Assembly: GCF_000383915.1 (NCBI RefSeq)
Contig: NZ_KB912942.1
Location: 2,268,561-2,332,560, forward strand
Direction: 5' to 3'
From: Amycolatopsis benzoatilytica AK 16/65
Lineage (GTDB): Bacteria > Actinomycetota > Actinomycetes > Mycobacteriales > Pseudonocardiaceae
Length of the DNA stretch: 64,000 bases
The position numbers and the translations under genes were made by a program. Below are positions 62,844 through 64,000 of this stretch, piece after piece; position 1 is the first letter of the stretch; each line of letters starts with the position of its first letter. The notes below the pieces were generated by a model. That model did no database searches. It was not told the DNA's origin and was given only the letters and a program-made list of their open reading frames with translations.

Positions 62844-64000
62844 TCACGGCCGGGCGACCTCGACGTCGTCCAGGACCCCCAGCGCATCCGGTACCAGGAC
62901 CGCCACCGACGAGTAGGCGCTGACCAGATAGGAAGCGACCGCATGCTCGTCGATCCCCATGAACCGCACGTTGACGCCGTCCTGGTACTGATCGTCCAGC
63001 TCGGGCGGGCGCAACCCGACCACGCCGGCGTCGTCGACTCCGGTCCGCAACGCGAGCACCGACGTGGTCCCGGCATCGGTGACCGGGATCTTGTCGCACG
63101 GAAGGACCGGCACCCCGCGCCATCCCATGACCTGTTTTCCTTCCACCAGAACCGGTTCGGGATAGATTCCGGCCCGCGTGCACTCCCTGCCGATCGCTGC
63201 GACGGCCCGCGGATGGGCCAGGAAGAACCGGGTCTTGCGCCGCCGGCACAGCAGGTCGTCCAGGTCGGCGGGAGTCGGCGCCCCGCGCCGGGTGGTGATC
63301 CGGTGCGCCAGATCCGCATTGTGCAGCAAGCCGAACGAGGCATTGTTGACCAGCTCGAACTCCTCCCGCTCCCGCAACGCCTCCACGGTGAGCCGCAGCT
63401 GCTGCTCGAACTGGTCCATCGGCCCGTTGTACAGATCCGAAACGCGGCTGTGCATTCGCAGCACGGTCTGCGCGACCGAAAGCTCGTACTCCCTCGGCGA
63501 AGGCTCGTAATCCGCATAGGTCCCGGAAAGCAGCGGCTCGCCGTCGTGCCCGGCGGCGAGGTCGATGCTGGCTTCGCCCTTCCGGTTCTGCGGTTTCAGT
63601 GGCCGGGCTGTCACTTCGGCTACGTGCGCGCGCAGTGAATCCAGCCGACCGTTCAACCGAGCGTAAGCCGCTTGCGGCAACACCAGCGCGACGACCCGAG
63701 TAGCCGCCCGAGCCGTGAACCCCCACGTCGCGTCGTCGCGGACCAGCACTTCCGCGCCGAAATGGTCCCCGTCGGTCAAGGTGCCCAATGCGGTCTCGAC
63801 GTCGTACGCGCCGGTCCGGTGCCGGGTGACTTTCCCGTGCGCCACCAGAAACAGCCCGTCCGCTGGGGACCCGGCTCCGACCACAGTGGCCCCGGCTTCG
63901 AACTCCCGCTGCTCGAACGCGTCGGCGAGCGCGGCCAGCGCAGTCTCGTCCTCGAAACCCCGCAGCACCCCGATCTCGGTCAGCTCAGCCGGCACCACCC
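62844..64000 (-). CDS. Family 2B encapsulin shell protein, 5' truncated by window end
   Basis: At least 384 residues are visible. An N-proximal cyclic-nucleotide-binding-like domain ([29 protein letters not shown]) is followed by the HK97-type encapsulin shell region with [54 protein letters not shown] and [15 protein letters not shown]. These match, from memory, family 2B encapsulins, which form nanocompartments, usually with terpenoid-enzyme cargo encoded nearby. The N-terminus and cargo gene lie beyond the window. Confidence 0.92.
   Translation of the reverse strand, partial: VVPAELTEIGVLRGFEDETALAALADAFEQREFEAGATVVGAGSPADGLFLVAHGKVTRHRTGAYDVETALGTLTDGDHFGAEVLVRDDATWGFTARAATRVVALVLPQAAYARLNGRLDSLRAHVAEVTARPLKPQNRKGEASIDLAAGHDGEPLLSGTYADYEPSPREYELSVAQTVLRMHSRVSDLYNGPMDQFEQQLRLTVEALREREEFELVNNASFGLLHNADLAHRITTRRGAPTPADLDDLLCRRRKTRFFLAHPRAVAAIGRECTRAGIYPEPVLVEGKQVMGWRGVPVLPCDKIPVTDAGTTSVLALRTGVDDAGVVGLRPPELDDQYQDGVNVRFMGIDEHAVASYLVSAYSSVAVLVPDALGVLDDVEVARP

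Noticed and set aside
1..64000. CRISPR arrays, rRNA genes or intact insertion sequences
   Set aside because: No regularly spaced repeats, rRNA sequence or complete transposase with terminal repeats was seen on either strand.

Overview
The window is high-GC actinobacterial DNA with modular type I PKS, WhiB, PucR and family 2B encapsulin genes. It most resembles Amycolatopsis or another Pseudonocardiales, inferred from gene content and codon use only. Three blocks are visible: the end of a biosynthetic cluster, an accessory zone of catabolic and stress genes with many gene relics, and a 25 kb integrated element, followed by core-like chromosome.

1-9.6 kb: the 3' part of a type I PKS gene (AT-DH-KR-ACP then KS-AT-DH-KR-ACP and a C-terminal docking tail; both ATs look malonyl-specific, both KRs B-type), an asparagine-synthase relic and a DUF5988-type small protein. 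9.6-28.4 kb: TetR with a divergent hydrolase behind a striking triple-arm operator, an LLM oxidoreductase relic and an HSL-family esterase; a hemerythrin / DUF2249 / MIP18-like / NnrS-like group; a PucR regulator divergent from an operon (FAH relic, ketopantoate reductase-like, class II aldolase, three metallo-beta-lactamase-fold proteins, MHS transporter); MarR plus a drug-efflux MFS pump; and two recombinase relics.

28.34-53.46 kb: an AICE-like element bounded by the 10-bp direct repeat GTGTCCGAGG. At its right end a large serine integrase gene runs into the 3' end of a tRNA-Leu(GAG) gene. Just outside its left end lies the 3' relic of a second, homologous integrase with the same hairpin and core spacing, which suggests stepwise accretion of elements at this tRNA. 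The cargo is a leftward defence block: a type III CBASS operon (TRIP13-like ATPase, an unrecognised 159-aa protein, HORMA, CD-NTase with an apparent 1-nt frameshift, S-4TM pore effector), then a complete type I restriction-modification operon with an appended metallopeptidase. A divergent HTH-ImmA/IrrE protein sits at the head of the CBASS operon. The mobility module holds small regulators, two long HTH-Nudix-like paralogues with a cupin, an excisionase-like HTH, a WhiB protein, two membrane Spd-like proteins, a TraB/FtsK translocase and the integrase. No replication initiator was recognised.

53.5-64 kb: tRNA-Leu, a four-gene MoxR ATPase / DUF2201-VWA operon (the ATPase has an apparent 1-nt frameshift), a CDF metal exporter, an L,D-transpeptidase lipoprotein, three secreted proteases (streptogrisin-, trypsin- and snapalysin-like), and a 5'-truncated family 2B encapsulin shell gene.
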